A stretch of DNA of 64,000 bases from Pseudoruegeria sp. HB172150 (GCF_013184805.1 NZ_JAATNG010000001.1:1240001-1304000), one strand, 5' to 3'; shown: positions 36,335-46,733, counted from the stretch's first letter. The notes: generated by a model from the sequence alone, not told the origin. Program-made: numbers and translations.

Positions 36335-38044
36335 ATGGCGCAAGGGGGCGCGGGCAAGTTGCGCGGATTTCTGTCGGGCGCAGTCTTCGGTGTACTCATC
36401 GGGGCGGTGGCGCTGATCATGATGTCAGTCGGCAATCGGATGGTGGAGCTGCGGACCGAGGCGCCGGAAGCGGCGCCGGTGGAAGTGCCCGCCGGATCCG
36501 AATTCAACCGCCCGCCGCCGGAAACGGATCCGGTCGTGCCGTCGGAGGAAACCGCCCCCGTGGCCAGCGCCGCGCCCGAGGTGACGGCGCCGGAGTCCAC
36601 GATGCCGCCGGTGCCCGATACGGTGCCCGCCGGGACGCCCGATCTGGAAACCGAGCCCGAGACCGCGCTGGATCAGCCCGCTGCGCCCGAAGCGGGGCCC
36701 GAGATGGCGCTGGCGACGGATCCGATCGCGCCCACGTCCGAAACCGTGCGGCCGGCGGCGCCCGCCGCAGAGGCACCGCCCGCCGTGCAGCCGCCGGACG
36801 CCGAAACGCCTGTCGAGGTGGCCGCCCCCGAGCCTGAACCGGCCCCCGCCGCGCCCGACGAAGGCGTATCGGCGCCTGCCACAGCCGAAACTTCCGCTCC
36901 TTCGCCAGCCGTTGCGCCCGGTGTGGTTACTCCCGCCGCGATGGAAGCCGCGCCCGTCGCAGACAGCGCACCTGCCGCGATTACCTCGGCGGATGCACCG
37001 GCACTGCCGGCTGCCCCCGAGGCTGCGCCGGACGTGACCGCCGCGCCCGAGGAAAACGCATCAACGGCCATCGCGGCGACAGCGCCGCCGGCCGCGCCCG
37101 ATGCGCCGTCGGAAGACACAGTCGCATCGGCGACGACCGCGCCTCCCTCCGCTGTCGAAAGCCCGGCAGAGGAGGCGGAAGCCGAAGAACCCGCTGAAAC
37201 AGAGCTGGCCGTACCCGCCGCCGCCGAGAGCCCTGCGCCGCTCGGCCTGCCCGAGCCGGGCTTGAACGGCGTCGCCTCCGGCGTTCTGACCAACCGGCTG
37301 CCCAGCATCGGCGACACACCGGAGATCGCGGAACCCGCGATCGAGGAAGAGGCCGTCGAGGACGACCGTCCCGCGCTGGCTGCCTATGCCGCGCCGTTCG
37401 AGCCGGCGGAAGGCAGCCCGATGATGGCGATCCTGCTGCTCGATCCGGGTCCGGACCTGCGGCCCGATCCGGCGACGCTGGCCGAGTTTCCGGTGCGGCT
37501 GACCATCGGGCTCGATCCGTCGCTGCCCGGCGCCGCCGATGCGATGCGGGCCTATCGTGCCGCGGGCCACGAGGTGGCGATGCTGGCGCGGGTTCCCGAA
37601 GGCGCGGGACCGCGCGATGTGGAGCAGTCGTTCCAAGTTTACATGGACACGGTTCCGCAGGCGGTTGCCGTGCTCGATGTGCCGGAGGCGGATCTGCAGT
37701 CCAACCGCGCCCGCGCCCGTCAGGTGACCGAGATCCTGCAGGCGACGGGGCAGGGGCTGATCACCTATGAACGCGGTCTGAACTCCGGCCTGCAGGTCGC
37801 CAACAGTGCCGGCGTCCCGGCCATCGCCGTGTTCCGCGAGTTCGACAACGGCAAGACCGACCCGCTGGCGATGAAGCGTTTCCTCGACGTCGGCGCCTTC
37901 CGGGCGGCGCAGGAAGGCGCGGTGCTGGTCAGCGGTCAGCTTCGGTCGGAAACGATCTCGACCCTGACGGAATGGCTGCTTGGCAGCCGCGCCGCCACGG
38001 TGACGGTCGCGCCCGCCTCGGCGGTGCTGATGGCGATGGAATAG
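36335..38044 (+). CDS. divergent polysaccharide deacetylase-family protein with Ala/Pro-rich stalk
   Basis: A 569-residue envelope protein. It has a membrane helix at about residues 10-32 (FLSGAVFGVLIGAVALIMMSVG) and a long, low-complexity Ala/Pro/Glu/Thr stalk (about 40-330). A C-terminal domain (about 360-569) contains MAILLLDPGPDLRPDP, FPVRLTIGLDP, HEVAMLARVPEG and LITYERGLNSGLQVA. That C-terminal part resembles the divergent polysaccharide deacetylase (DUF610) fold; the usual metal-binding Asp/His set is not obvious. A role at the cell wall is inferred. It interrupts the trp genes on the opposite strand. Confidence 0.78.
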   Translation: MAQGGAGKLRGFLSGAVFGVLIGAVALIMMSVGNRMVELRTEAPEAAPVEVPAGSEFNRPPPETDPVVPSEETAPVASAAPEVTAPESTMPPVPDTVPAGTPDLETEPETALDQPAAPEAGPEMALATDPIAPTSETVRPAAPAAEAPPAVQPPDAETPVEVAAPEPEPAPAAPDEGVSAPATAETSAPSPAVAPGVVTPAAMEAAPVADSAPAAITSADAPALPAAPEAAPDVTAAPEENASTAIAATAPPAAPDAPSEDTVASATTAPPSAVESPAEEAEAEEPAETELAVPAAAESPAPLGLPEPGLNGVASGVLTNRLPSIGDTPEIAEPAIEEEAVEDDRPALAAYAAPFEPAEGSPMMAILLLDPGPDLRPDPATLAEFPVRLTIGLDPSLPGAADAMRAYRAAGHEVAMLARVPEGAGPRDVEQSFQVYMDTVPQAVAVLDVPEADLQSNRARARQVTEILQATGQGLITYERGLNSGLQVANSAGVPAIAVFREFDNGKTDPLAMKRFLDVGAFRAAQEGAVLVSGQLRSETISTLTEWLLGSRAATVTVAPASAVLMAME

Positions 38045-38073
38045 CCTGCCGCGGTACCTGGCCGTCGCGCCCG

Positions 38074-38130
38074 CTTCTTCTGGTCGGAAATATCCCGGGG
38101 GAGTCGCGCAGCGACGGGGGCGGAGCCCCC
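38074..38130 (+). repeat. dispersed two-hairpin intergenic element, copy 2
   Basis: CTTCTTCTGGTCGG then AAATATCC, followed by GTCGC-gca-GCGAC (38103-38115) and GGGGGC-gga-GCCCCC (38116-38130). The first stem differs from copy 1 but still pairs, so the structure is kept by compensating changes. It lies between the convergent ends of the deacetylase-like gene and trpE. Confidence 0.7.
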
Positions 38131-38200
38131 AATCGCACGAAGTGCCAGAAAGATCGCGCCGCAGGCGCTCTCTTAACTGATTGCTCTTAACTGATTAGCC

Positions 38201-39715
38201 TCAGCGGTTGCCGTTCCCGGTGAACCGGCCGGCGTCCTGCGCTGCTGCCTGGATCGCCTTGGACTTGTTCACGGTTTCCTGGAACTCCGCCTCGGGATCG
38301 CTGTCATAGACCACGCCGCCACCGGCCTGGATGTAGAGGTCCGTGCCCTTCAGAACCGCCGTGCGCAGCGCGATGCACATGTCCATGTCGCCGCCGGCGC
38401 TGAAATACCCCACGCCGCCGCCGTAGACGCCGCGCTTTTCCGGTTCCAGTTCGTCGATGATCTCCATCGCCCGCACCTTCGGCGCGCCGGACACGGTGCC
38501 CGCAGGCATGCCCGCGAGAAAGGCGGACAGGGCGTCCTGATCGTCGGCCAGTTCGCCCACCACGTTCGAGACGATGTGCATCACATGGCTGTAGCGTTCG
38601 ACGATGAACTGCTCGGTCGGGCGCACGGTGCCGATCCTGGCCACGCGTCCCACGTCGTTGCGGCCGAGATCCAGAAGCATCAGGTGTTCGGCGCGCTCCT
38701 TCGTGTCGGCCAGCAGCTCTTCTTCATAGGCGCGGTCGGCCTCCGGCGTCGCGCCGCGGGGGCGGGTGCCGGCGATCGGACGGATCGTCACCTCGCCCCC
38801 GAAGACGCGGACGAGGATTTCGGGGCTCGCGCCGATGACCTGGAAGCCGCCGAAGTTGAAGAAGAACATGAAGGGCGACGGGTTGGTGCGCCGGAGCGAG
38901 CGGTAGAGCGCGAAGGGCGGCAGCGGGAAGTCCTGCTTCCAGCGCTGCGACGGCACGACCTGAAAGATGTCGCCCGCGCGGATGTATTCCTTGGCCTTCT
39001 CCACCGCGGCCAGATAGCCCTCGTGCGTGAAGTTCGACACCATCTCTCCCAGGACCGCCTCTTCGCCGAGGTCCCGGCTGGTATCCGCGGGCACGCGTTC
39101 GAGGTCGCGGACCGCGTCCATCACCCGCTCTGCCGCCTGGGCATAGGCGGCGCGGGCCGACAGGCCGGAGCCGACCCAGGCCGGAGACACGACGGTGACC
39201 TCGCCCTTGACCCCGTCCAGAACCGCGATCACCGAGGGGCGGATCATCATCGCGTCGGGCAGGCCGAGCGGGTCAGGGTTGATGTCCGGCAGACGTTCCA
39301 CCAGCCGGATCATGTCGTAGCCGAGATAGCCGAAGAGGCCGGCGGAGGCCGCGGGCAGATCGTCGGGCAGGTCTATCCTGCTTTCGGCGATCACGCCGCG
39401 CAGCGTGTCGAGCGGAGAGCCCGGCAGCACGTCGAAGGCGTCGGGATCGAAGCGGGCCGTCCGGTTCAGTTCGGATGCCTCGCCGTTGCAGCGCCAGATC
39501 AGGTCCGGCTTCATGCCGATGATCGAGTAGCGCCCGCGCACCTCGCCGCCGGTCACGGATTCCAGCATGAAGCTGTCCTGACGTGCTTCGGTCAGTTTCA
39601 GCATCAGCGACACGGGTGTGTCGAGATCGGCGGCCAGCCGGGCATAGACAATCTGGTTCGCGCCGCTTTCGTAGCCTTTGGCGAAGGCTTCGTAGGAAGG
39701 GATCAGCTGTGCCAT
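38201..39715 (-). CDS. trpE: anthranilate synthase component I
   Basis: Makes anthranilate from chorismate with ammonia from TrpG. The 504-residue product has the tryptophan feedback segment LESVTGGEVRGRYSIIG. The chorismate-binding core has PSPFMFFFNFGGFQVIGASPE, IAGTRPRGATPEAD, AGTVSGAPKVRAMEIIDELEP and GGGVVYDSDPEAEF. Its ATG is three bases after the ppiD stop, so it is probably expressed from the ppiD transcript. No leader peptide or attenuator is visible because there is no room upstream. Confidence 0.95.
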   Translation of the reverse strand: MAQLIPSYEAFAKGYESGANQIVYARLAADLDTPVSLMLKLTEARQDSFMLESVTGGEVRGRYSIIGMKPDLIWRCNGEASELNRTARFDPDAFDVLPGSPLDTLRGVIAESRIDLPDDLPAASAGLFGYLGYDMIRLVERLPDINPDPLGLPDAMMIRPSVIAVLDGVKGEVTVVSPAWVGSGLSARAAYAQAAERVMDAVRDLERVPADTSRDLGEEAVLGEMVSNFTHEGYLAAVEKAKEYIRAGDIFQVVPSQRWKQDFPLPPFALYRSLRRTNPSPFMFFFNFGGFQVIGASPEILVRVFGGEVTIRPIAGTRPRGATPEADRAYEEELLADTKERAEHLMLLDLGRNDVGRVARIGTVRPTEQFIVERYSHVMHIVSNVVGELADDQDALSAFLAGMPAGTVSGAPKVRAMEIIDELEPEKRGVYGGGVGYFSAGGDMDMCIALRTAVLKGTDLYIQAGGGVVYDSDPEAEFQETVNKSKAIQAAAQDAGRFTGNGNR

Positions 39716-39718
39716 CGG

Positions 39719-41722
39719 TTACTGCATCTGTGCGTGGACGGCATTCAGCGCCGACTGGTTGATGGTCGTTCCGGCCTCTGTCTGAACCGCGCTGGCGAAG
39801 GAGGACAGAATGTCGTCGCCAACGGCGCCGGTCAGTTGGGTGCGCAGCTGATCGGCGATCTGCGCGATATTCGGATCGTCGAGATCCGGCGGCGTGACTG
39901 CGTCGACGCGGACGACGAAGACGCCTTCGTTGCCTTCGATGACCTTCACCTCGTCGGGGGCCATCGCAAAGACGGTGTCGACGAAATCATCCGGGGTGTC
40001 CGGGACGAAACCGTCGCGGGCGAGGCGGGTCTCGGTGTTCATGACCGGCGCGGCCGGTTCGGGCGCTTCGGCTGTTTCTTCTTCCGGGGTGGCGGCGTCG
40101 GTGTCTTCGGCGGTCGCTTCCTCGGTGGTGGCCGTGCTGTCGTCGTCCGCCGGGGCTTCGGCTGTTTCCTCGGCTGTGTCACCGTCGGCAGCGACTTCGG
40201 GCGCGGTGTCCTGTCCGGTCGGCAGGGTGCCTTCACCCATGTCGGCGGCCAGCGATGCGGCCTGTTCCGCGAGGGCCGTCACGGTTTCGGCGCGGCGCCA
40301 TTCGGCTTCGACCTTGTCGCGGGCGTCCTCGAAGGGTTCGACGCGCGCTTCGTTCACGGCGTTGACCCGCAGGGCGAAGATGCCGCCGTCGGACGTTTGC
40401 AGGATCTCGGGGAAGTCGCCGACATTGGTTTCGGCAGCCGCCTCGCGGAACTCGGGGTAGGCGGCGATGCCTTCGCTGGACCCGTCGGTCCAGTCGATCT
40501 GTCCGATTTCCATGTCGGTTTCGTCCGCCAGTTCCTCGAGCGTGGCGCCGCCTGCGAGCAGGTCGTCGGTGCTGTCGATCATGTCCGCGATTGCGCGGCG
40601 GGCGGCGTCGGTGCGGTATTCGACCAGCAGCTGTTCGCGCGCTTCCTCGAAGGGCGTTTCCTGCGCTTCGAGAACGCCGTTCATCCGGTAGATCGCAGCC
40701 CCAAGGTCGTTGGCGACGGGGCCGGCAAGGCCCGGCCCGGTCAGCGCGAAGACGGCTTCGCCGGCGGGGCCGAGATCGGCCTCGGTCATGTCGCCAAGGT
40801 CGATGTCGGCCAGTGTCAGGCCGCGCTCCGCGACCACGTCCTCGAAAGTCTTTTCGCCCGCTTCGATGGCGTCCAGAGCCTCTTGCGCCGCATCCGCCGA
40901 AGTGAAGTTCAGCCGTTCGACAAGGCGCCGTTCGGGCTGGATGTATTCGTCTGCGTGGTCTTCGTAGAGACGGCGAAGGGCCTCGTCGTCACCTTCGATG
41001 GTGCCGGCGATCATCGCGGGAGTGACCCAGGCATAGGTGACGTCGCGGGTCTCGGGCAGCATGAAGGCGTCCTGATGCTCTTCCCAATAGGCCTGCAGCT
41101 CTTCTTCGGTCGGATCTGCGATGGGTTCCGCCAGATCTTCCGGTGTCAGCGAGGTCCAGGTGATGTCGCGGGTTTCGCCGCCGTAGTTCAGGAGCGTGTT
41201 GATGTAGCTTTCCGGTATCCCGGCGGCAGCTGTGGCCGCGTTTTGCAGGATCCCGCGCGACATGTCGGAGCGAAGACCGTCTTCAAACTCGCCCTCGCTC
41301 ATGCCCGCCTGCTGCAGTGCGAAGCGATAGCCTTCGCGATCGAATTCTCCGTCAAGCCCCTGCAGGCCGGGCATCGATGTAAGCTGGTCGCGCACGCGGT
41401 TGTCGCCCACCGAGATGCCGATTTCTTCGGCCTCGTTCTCCAGCGCCGCCGTGGCGAAGATGCGGGACAACACCGCCTGGTCGATGCCGAACATCTGCGC
41501 CTGCGGGAAGCCGATATTGGTGCCGAACTGCTGCGACAGGCGGTTCATCTCCTGCTGCAGTTCGCGCGCGTAGCGGTTCACCGTGATCTCGCGGTCACCG
41601 ACGGTGCCGATGGAATTGACAGAGCCTCCGAAATTCGTCGCGCCGAAGCCCGCGAGGCCGACGATCAACAGAGCCAGGATGACCCAGACCGCGACTTGGG
41701 ATGCGGATTTCTTCTTAGCCAT
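39719..41722 (-). CDS. PpiD-like SurA_N/peptidyl-prolyl isomerase, periplasmic chaperone
   Basis: A 667-residue inner-membrane-anchored periplasmic folding factor. It has an N-terminal helix (QVAVWVILALLIVGLAGFG, about 9-27), a SurA-type N domain and one or more degenerate parvulin domains around residues 250-360. An acidic Ala/Glu/Thr low-complexity insert (about 490-550) and a C-terminal segment follow. The parvulin signature is weak, as in PpiD, where isomerase activity is poor. trpE follows after three bases, an arrangement I know from related Rhodobacterales. Confidence 0.85.
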   Translation of the reverse strand: MAKKKSASQVAVWVILALLIVGLAGFGATNFGGSVNSIGTVGDREITVNRYARELQQEMNRLSQQFGTNIGFPQAQMFGIDQAVLSRIFATAALENEAEEIGISVGDNRVRDQLTSMPGLQGLDGEFDREGYRFALQQAGMSEGEFEDGLRSDMSRGILQNAATAAAGIPESYINTLLNYGGETRDITWTSLTPEDLAEPIADPTEEELQAYWEEHQDAFMLPETRDVTYAWVTPAMIAGTIEGDDEALRRLYEDHADEYIQPERRLVERLNFTSADAAQEALDAIEAGEKTFEDVVAERGLTLADIDLGDMTEADLGPAGEAVFALTGPGLAGPVANDLGAAIYRMNGVLEAQETPFEEAREQLLVEYRTDAARRAIADMIDSTDDLLAGGATLEELADETDMEIGQIDWTDGSSEGIAAYPEFREAAAETNVGDFPEILQTSDGGIFALRVNAVNEARVEPFEDARDKVEAEWRRAETVTALAEQAASLAADMGEGTLPTGQDTAPEVAADGDTAEETAEAPADDDSTATTEEATAEDTDAATPEEETAEAPEPAAPVMNTETRLARDGFVPDTPDDFVDTVFAMAPDEVKVIEGNEGVFVVRVDAVTPPDLDDPNIAQIADQLRTQLTGAVGDDILSSFASAVQTEAGTTINQSALNAVHAQMQ

Positions 41723-41851
41723 CGACCGGGTTCCTTCGGTTTCTTGCGCGTGTCAGCGGTGTGTAATGGTGGCGGGACAGGGGAGCAAGGGCTGCCGTGC
41801 GCCTGTTGGCCGGGACTGATCGGTCCGGCGTTCTGTCCAAGCGGGCTGGTC

Positions 41852-42355
41852 CTAGTCGCGGCCCCGGTAGGGTTCCACGTATTGCAGCGCCATGTCCCAA
41901 GGGAAGAAGATCCAGGTGTCCTGGCTGACCCCGGTGATGAAGGTATCCACCATCGGTTCGCCCTGAGGCTTGGCATAGACCGTCGCGAAATGCGCGTGCG
42001 GATACATATCGCGCACCAGTTCCAGCGTCTTGCCGGTATCGACCAGATCGTCGACCACGAGGATGCCAGTGCCGTCGCCCATCATGTCCGCGTCGGGCGC
42101 CTTCAGTACCTTCGCGTCCGATTGCGACTGGTGGTCGTAGCTTTTGACGCTGATCGTATCGACAGTGCGGATATCCAGCTCTCGCGCGACGATCATCGCC
42201 GGGGCCATGCCGCCCCTTGTAATCGCGACCACCGCCCGCCAGGCACCTTCATCCGGTCCCTTGCCGTCGAGCCGCCACGCCAGGGCGCGCGAGTCGCGGT
42301 GAATCTGGTCCCAGGAAACGTGAAATCCCTTTTCATGCGGCAGGCGGTCGGTCAT
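41852..42355 (-). CDS. gpt: xanthine phosphoribosyltransferase
   Basis: Purine salvage enzyme, 167 residues, of the E. coli Gpt type. The PRPP loop is [13 protein letters not shown] (98-110), the N-terminal [15 protein letters not shown] and [11 protein letters not shown] match Gpt, and the C-terminal [15 protein letters not shown] and [10 protein letters not shown] form the base-binding hood. It prefers xanthine and guanine by family. It lies ten bases after the LysE-type gene. Confidence 0.92.
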   Translation of the reverse strand: MTDRLPHEKGFHVSWDQIHRDSRALAWRLDGKGPDEGAWRAVVAITRGGMAPAMIVARELDIRTVDTISVKSYDHQSQSDAKVLKAPDADMMGDGTGILVVDDLVDTGKTLELVRDMYPHAHFATVYAKPQGEPMVDTFITGVSQDTWIFFPWDMALQYVEPYRGRD

Positions 42356-42365
42356 GGAACTGTCC

Positions 42366-42962
42366 TCAACTGGCGATGCGAACGGCGAGAAGGCCGAGAA
42401 TGGCGGCTGCGGCGCGGTCGAGCCATGCCTTGGCGCGCATGTAGGCGCTGCGAACCGGTGCCGAGGCGAATATCAGCGCGCAGCCGGAATACCACAGGGC
42501 TTCGAGCACGAAGTGGTTGGCCAGGATCAGCGCTGCATCGGCGCCGCGCGGCATTTCCGGAAACACCGTGGCGAAGATCGCGGCGACGAAGAACACGGCC
42601 TTGGGGTTCGACAGATTGACGAAGAGGCCAAGCCGGAAGCCCGACAGCCCCTTGCCGTCACCGGTCTCGACCGGCTTGTCGGCGTTGCGCCACAACGAGA
42701 CCGCCAGCCAGATAAGATAGCCGGCGCCGGCGATCTTCAGTGCCAGATAGGCCCATGGCACCAGCGCGAAGAGCGCGGTCAGTCCGACGATCGCCAGAAG
42801 GCTCCAGACGCACACGGCCACAGCAAGACCTATGGCGCAAAGGATCCCGGCCCGGCGCCCGCCGGTCAGGGAGCTTCGCATCACTGACAGGAAGGCGGGA
42901 CCCGGAGACGCCAGCGCACCTATGATGGCAATGTTGAAAGCGAGGAGATGGGCGAGGTCCAT
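42366..42962 (-). CDS. LysE/RhtB-family amino-acid exporter
   Basis: A 198-residue membrane protein with about six helices and the family phrases [46 protein letters not shown] and [25 protein letters not shown]. It is predicted to export an amino acid or derivative; the substrate is unknown. It lies nine bases after fabI and ten before gpt, suggesting a fabI-lysE-gpt transcript. Confidence 0.88.
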   Translation of the reverse strand: MDLAHLLAFNIAIIGALASPGPAFLSVMRSSLTGGRRAGILCAIGLAVAVCVWSLLAIVGLTALFALVPWAYLALKIAGAGYLIWLAVSLWRNADKPVETGDGKGLSGFRLGLFVNLSNPKAVFFVAAIFATVFPEMPRGADAALILANHFVLEALWYSGCALIFASAPVRSAYMRAKAWLDRAAAAILGLLAVRIAS

Positions 42963-42971
42963 CGCGCCGCC

Positions 42972-43778
42972 TCAGGCCTTCTGGATATCGGGAGCGTCGA
43001 CCGCCTTCATGCCCACGACGTGATAGCCGGAATCGACATGATGGGTCTCTCCGGTAACCCCGGCTCCCAGATGGGACAGCAGGTACAGCGCGGAATTGCC
43101 CACGTCGTCGGTCGTCACGTTGCGGCGGAGCGGCGAGTTGTACTCGTTCCACTTCATGATGTAGCGGAAGTCGCCGATGCCGCTGGCCGCCAGGGTCTTG
43201 ATCGGCCCGGCGCTGATCGCGTTGACGCGGATGCCGTCCTTGCCAAGGTCTTCCGCCAGATAACGGACCGATGCCTCCAGCGCCGCCTTGGCGACGCCCA
43301 TCACATTATAATGCGGCATGACCCGCTCGGCCCCGTAGTAGGTGAGGGTCAGCAGCGAACCGCCATCGGGCATCATCGCCGCCGCGCGCTTTGCCACGGC
43401 GGTGAACGAGAAGACGGAGATATCCATCGTCATCGTGAAATTGTCGCGGCTCGTGTCGACGTAGCGGCCACGCAACTCGTTCTTGTCCGAGAAGCCAATT
43501 GCATGCACCGCGAAGTCGATCTTGCCCCATTTTTCGGCAAGTGTGCCGAAAAGGTCGTCGATGCTGGATTCGTCCGAAACGTCGCAGGGGAGCACAAGCT
43601 CGGATCCAAGTTGTGCCGCCAGAGGGTCAACTCGCTTCTTGAGTGCGTCGCCCTGATAGGAGAAGGCAAGCTCTGCGCCGGCGTCGGACAGCGCCTTGGC
43701 TATACCCCACGCGATCGACTTGTCATTGGCCAGCCCCATGATCAAGCCGCGCTTTCCCGCCATCAGGTTTGTCGTCAT
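42972..43778 (-). CDS. fabI: enoyl-ACP reductase (NADH)
   Basis: Last reduction step of the fatty-acid elongation cycle. The 268-residue short-chain-dehydrogenase-fold enzyme has RGLIMGLANDKSIAWGIAKAL for the nucleotide site. The catalytic pair is Tyr157-x6-Lys164 in PHYNVMGVAKAALE, with LTYYGAERV just before. The C-terminal substrate loop is KTLAASGIGDFR. The length is normal. GAGAGGC precedes the ATG. Confidence 0.95.
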   Translation of the reverse strand: MTTNLMAGKRGLIMGLANDKSIAWGIAKALSDAGAELAFSYQGDALKKRVDPLAAQLGSELVLPCDVSDESSIDDLFGTLAEKWGKIDFAVHAIGFSDKNELRGRYVDTSRDNFTMTMDISVFSFTAVAKRAAAMMPDGGSLLTLTYYGAERVMPHYNVMGVAKAALEASVRYLAEDLGKDGIRVNAISAGPIKTLAASGIGDFRYIMKWNEYNSPLRRNVTTDDVGNSALYLLSHLGAGVTGETHHVDSGYHVVGMKAVDAPDIQKA

Positions 43779-43922
43779 GGGCTGCCTCTCGGTCCAAATC
43801 GGTGCGGATTGCTTTAGGCCATTGGATCGGTCGCATCAAGGGTACCGCCGACTGCGAATAGGGTTGTTTCCAAAGGCGAAGCGGATTACGCCGTTGCGGT
43901 GTTCAGGATCGGGGGAGGCGCG

Positions 43923-44543
43923 ATGAGCGGAGGCAACGGCAGCGAACGCAGCGGCAAGTTTGCCGGTGACGATCCATTTGCGCTGGTGCGCGCATGGATG
44001 GACGAGGCGCGCGAGAGCGAACCGTCCGATCCCGATGCGATAGCCCTGGCCACTGTCGACGAATCCGGTCTTCCCAATGTACGGATGGTGCTGCTGCGCG
44101 GGCTGCACGACGACAGTTTCGTCTTTTATACCAATTACGATAGCCAAAAGGGCAGGGAACTTGACGCTAGCGGTAAGGCGGCGTTTGTGCTGCACTGGAA
44201 ATCGCTCAAGCGACAGATTCGCGTGCGTGGTCTGGTCGAGAAGGAGAATGGCGCCCAGGCCGACGACTATTACGCGAACCGCCCGCTGCAAAGCAGACTG
44301 GGCGCATGGGCCTCCAAGCAGTCGCAACCTCTCAAGAGCCGCGCTGCACTGATGGCCGAGGTAGCCAGAGCAGGTGTTATCCACGGGACGGCTCCGAACC
44401 GGCCGCCGCACTGGGGCGGTTTCCGGATCCGGCCATTGGAGTTCGAGTTCTGGGCAGACGGGGAGTTCCGTCTGCATGACCGCTTTCGATGGCGGCGTAC
44501 CGATTTGCTGTCGGACTGGGCAGTCGACAGGTTAAGTCCCTAG
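43923..44543 (+). CDS. pdxH: pyridoxamine/pyridoxine 5'-phosphate oxidase
   Basis: FMN enzyme that produces pyridoxal 5'-phosphate. The 206-residue protein has [62 protein letters not shown] and the C-terminal [17 protein letters not shown] and RLHDRFRW segments. ATG 43923 follows GGGGGAGG; the frame extends 24 bases upstream. It is divergent from fabI. Confidence 0.95.
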   Translation: MSGGNGSERSGKFAGDDPFALVRAWMDEARESEPSDPDAIALATVDESGLPNVRMVLLRGLHDDSFVFYTNYDSQKGRELDASGKAAFVLHWKSLKRQIRVRGLVEKENGAQADDYYANRPLQSRLGAWASKQSQPLKSRAALMAEVARAGVIHGTAPNRPPHWGGFRIRPLEFEFWADGEFRLHDRFRWRRTDLLSDWAVDRLSP

Positions 44544-44546
44544 CCC

Positions 44547-44564
44547 CACCTCGAAAGTGAGGTG
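44547..44564 (+). terminator. possible terminator after pdxH
   Basis: CACCTC (44547-44552) pairs with GAGGTG (44559-44564), followed by an AT-rich but not uniformly T stretch. It is four bases after the pdxH stop. The cold-shock gene's AT-rich leader follows. Confidence 0.4.
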
Positions 44565-44670
44565 CAATGTTAATTATTTTCGTGTTTAGGATGGAATCTT
44601 CCCTCCGATCTGTGACAACGTGTTAATTAATGACACCCGGTGAAGCGGCCGGGGGACCGGATGACTAGGG

Positions 44671-45207
44671 ATGACGGACGGGAATCATAATTTTGATGCG
44701 GTCGAGGGCCAGGTTAAATGGTTCGACCCATCTAAAGGCTTCGGCTTCGTGGTACCCGATTTCGGCGGGCCGGATATTCTTTTGCATGCAAATGTTCTGC
44801 GCAATTTCGGACAGAGTTCGGTCGCCGACGGATCGCGAATAACTCTTCTCGTGCAGGAAACTCCGCGCGGCGTTCAGGCGGTCGAGGTCCGCAGCATCGA
44901 ACCGCCAGAGGACGATGGCGCACCGGCGCTTGCGGAAATCCCTGCCGAAGCTGGCGATGTGCAGCTTGACGATATCCCTTACGAGCCGGCACGGGTGAAG
45001 TGGTTCGACAAGGCGAAGGGCTTTGGTTTCGCCAATGTGTTCGGCCGGCCCGAAGATGTGTTCGTTCACATAGAAGTGCTGCGTCGTTCCGGTTTGGCGG
45101 ACCTGCAACCCGGTGAGGCGGTTGCCTTGCGGGTGGTGCAGGGGCATCGTGGACGCATGGCTGCGCAGGTTGCGGCCTGGGATTCGGTGCTGAGGACGAA
45201 ACCTTGA
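44671..45207 (+). CDS. protein with two cold-shock domains
   Basis: A 178-residue protein with two cold-shock domains. The first (about 10-75) has [13 protein letters not shown] and DILLHANVL; the second (about 108-173) has [14 protein letters not shown] and DVFVHIEVL. Both carry the RNP1-like KGFGF motif, while RNP2 is VFVHIEV/ILLHANV. A Pro/Glu/Ala linker separates them. Double-domain CSPs occur in alphaproteobacteria and act as RNA chaperones. The region upstream is unusually AT-rich (44565-44640) and may form a long 5' leader. The stop overlaps the next gene's TTG. Confidence 0.9.
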   Translation: MTDGNHNFDAVEGQVKWFDPSKGFGFVVPDFGGPDILLHANVLRNFGQSSVADGSRITLLVQETPRGVQAVEVRSIEPPEDDGAPALAEIPAEAGDVQLDDIPYEPARVKWFDKAKGFGFANVFGRPEDVFVHIEVLRRSGLADLQPGEAVALRVVQGHRGRMAAQVAAWDSVLRTKP

Positions 45208-45674
45208 AGCAATACTTCGCCGGGGCGGCGCTGATCGCCCTGACCCATGGGGGTGGTGCGTGGGCCGCTTGTTCGGATAGCTCGGCGGAGTTCCGCACCG
45301 AGAGTGGCCAGACCCAGTTCACTGTCGAGATTGCAGATGACCGCGAGGAAATCACCCAAGGGCTGATGCATCGCGAAAGCATGCCTGCGAAGGCCGGAAT
45401 GCTGTTCGTTTATCCGCAACCGGCGACGGTGGCGTTCTGGATGCGCAACACTCTGATTCCGCTCGACATGATTTTCATGGGTGCGGATGGGGTCGTGCGC
45501 AAGGTGCATGAGAATGCGGTGCCGTTGGACGAGACCCCGATTCCCGGTGGAAATGACATCCAGTTCGTATTGGAGGTCAACGGCGGCATGGCGGCGTTAC
45601 TTGGCATCACACCGGGCAGCGAGATGCGTCACCCGGCGGTCGATCAGGCCTTGGCCGCCTGGCCCTGCGAATAG
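45204..45674 (+). CDS. DUF192 secreted protein
   Basis: A 156-residue protein with a signal peptide ([23 protein letters not shown]) and the DUF192 core: [36 protein letters not shown] and [13 protein letters not shown]. The family is periplasmic or exported, with no settled biochemical role. The start is TTG and overlaps the cold-shock stop (TTGA), so translation is probably coupled and the initiation rate may be low. Confidence 0.88.
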   Translation: MKQYFAGAALIALTHGGGAWAACSDSSAEFRTESGQTQFTVEIADDREEITQGLMHRESMPAKAGMLFVYPQPATVAFWMRNTLIPLDMIFMGADGVVRKVHENAVPLDETPIPGGNDIQFVLEVNGGMAALLGITPGSEMRHPAVDQALAAWPCE

Positions 45675-45738
45675 CCTTTCCGGCACACGCGGCCGCCTCA
45701 GCAAGACCTGCAACAGTTGCTGGATCCTTCGGAAGCTC

Positions 45739-46569
45739 TCAGCCCTTGACCGGATGACTGCCGGGGAGGTTGATGCGGGCGACCTGTTCGGCGATCGGAT
45801 CGGTAGAAAGCGGGTGCGTTGCCGCCGAATGCCGCGCCGGATCGCCGATCTCCTGCCACTCGCCTTCCTTGTAAACCTCGAGCGCGGCAAAGTTGGCCTT
45901 GTAACCCATCTTGGGGCTGCCGGGCACCCAGTAGCCGAGATACACGTAGGGCAGCCCCGCCTCCTGCGCGATGCGGATGTGATCGAGGATCACGTAGGTG
46001 CCAAGGCTCGACCGCGGCCGGTCGGGATCGTAGAAGCTGTAAACCATCGACAGCCCGTCATCGAGCACGTCGGTCAGGCAAACGGCCGCCAGTTGCTCCA
46101 CGCCGTTTTCGTCGGGCGCACTGTATTCAATGACGCGCGAGCGGACCGGCGTCTCCTCGATCATCGCGGCGAACTCGAAGATATCCATGTCAGCCATGCC
46201 ACCATCCGCGTGGCGGCTGTCGAGATAATCGCGGAACAGCTGGTACTGCTCTTCCGTCGCCCAGGGCGAGGTCGCCTCGCGTTTCAGATCGGAATTGCGC
46301 TTTTCAGTGCGGCGCTGGCTTTTAGACGGTTTGAAATCTGCCACACGTACCCGGGCAGACAGGCATGCTGAGCATTCTGCGCAGGAGGGGCGGTACAACA
46401 CGTTCTGCGATCGCCGGAAGCCCTGCGCAGATAGCGTGTCGTTCAGCTTTTCGGCATATTCCCCCTGCAATGCCGTGAACAACTTCCGTTCCATCCGCCC
46501 CTCGAGATAGGGGCAGGGTTGAGGAGCCGTCACATAGAATTGCGGCGCGATGGGGAGTGTATGGCGCAT
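45739..46569 (-). CDS. bpt: aspartate/glutamate leucyltransferase (N-end rule)
   Basis: Bpt adds leucine to N-terminal Asp or Glu of proteins to mark them for ClpS/ClpAP breakdown. The 276-residue protein has [63 protein letters not shown] and [14 protein letters not shown]. These are N- and C-terminal signatures of the eukaryotic-ATE1-like group. It converges with DUF192. Confidence 0.92.
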   Translation of the reverse strand: MRHTLPIAPQFYVTAPQPCPYLEGRMERKLFTALQGEYAEKLNDTLSAQGFRRSQNVLYRPSCAECSACLSARVRVADFKPSKSQRRTEKRNSDLKREATSPWATEEQYQLFRDYLDSRHADGGMADMDIFEFAAMIEETPVRSRVIEYSAPDENGVEQLAAVCLTDVLDDGLSMVYSFYDPDRPRSSLGTYVILDHIRIAQEAGLPYVYLGYWVPGSPKMGYKANFAALEVYKEGEWQEIGDPARHSAATHPLSTDPIAEQVARINLPGSHPVKG

Positions 46570-46689
46570 GAGCCCGGCAGTTCGTCAATTGCAGCGAGGT
46601 TAGCAATGCCGGGCGCTGTCGCCAAGCCCCTACGGACTCCCCCGAAATGGGGATACATCATTCAATTGTGAAGCTTTTTTCCACACGTG

Positions 46690-46719
46690 AACCGGCCCCT
46701 GGGGACAAAGGGGCCGGTT
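46690..46719 (-). terminator. strong hairpin after the DUF2852 gene
   Basis: AACCGGCCCC (46690-46699) pairs perfectly with GGGGCCGGTT (46710-46719), a 10-bp stem with a 10-base loop, 14 bases after the stop of the minus-strand gene. The T-run on that strand is missing, so termination is likely but not canonical. Confidence 0.55.
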
Positions 46720-46733
46720 CTGACGGGCGCCGG

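Noticed and set aside
38576-42619. 1,347-codon open frame on the plus strand
   Set aside because: It lies exactly antisense to trpE, ppiD and gpt, has Arg/His/Gly/Asp-rich composition with no domain, and arises from strong codon bias on the coding strand.
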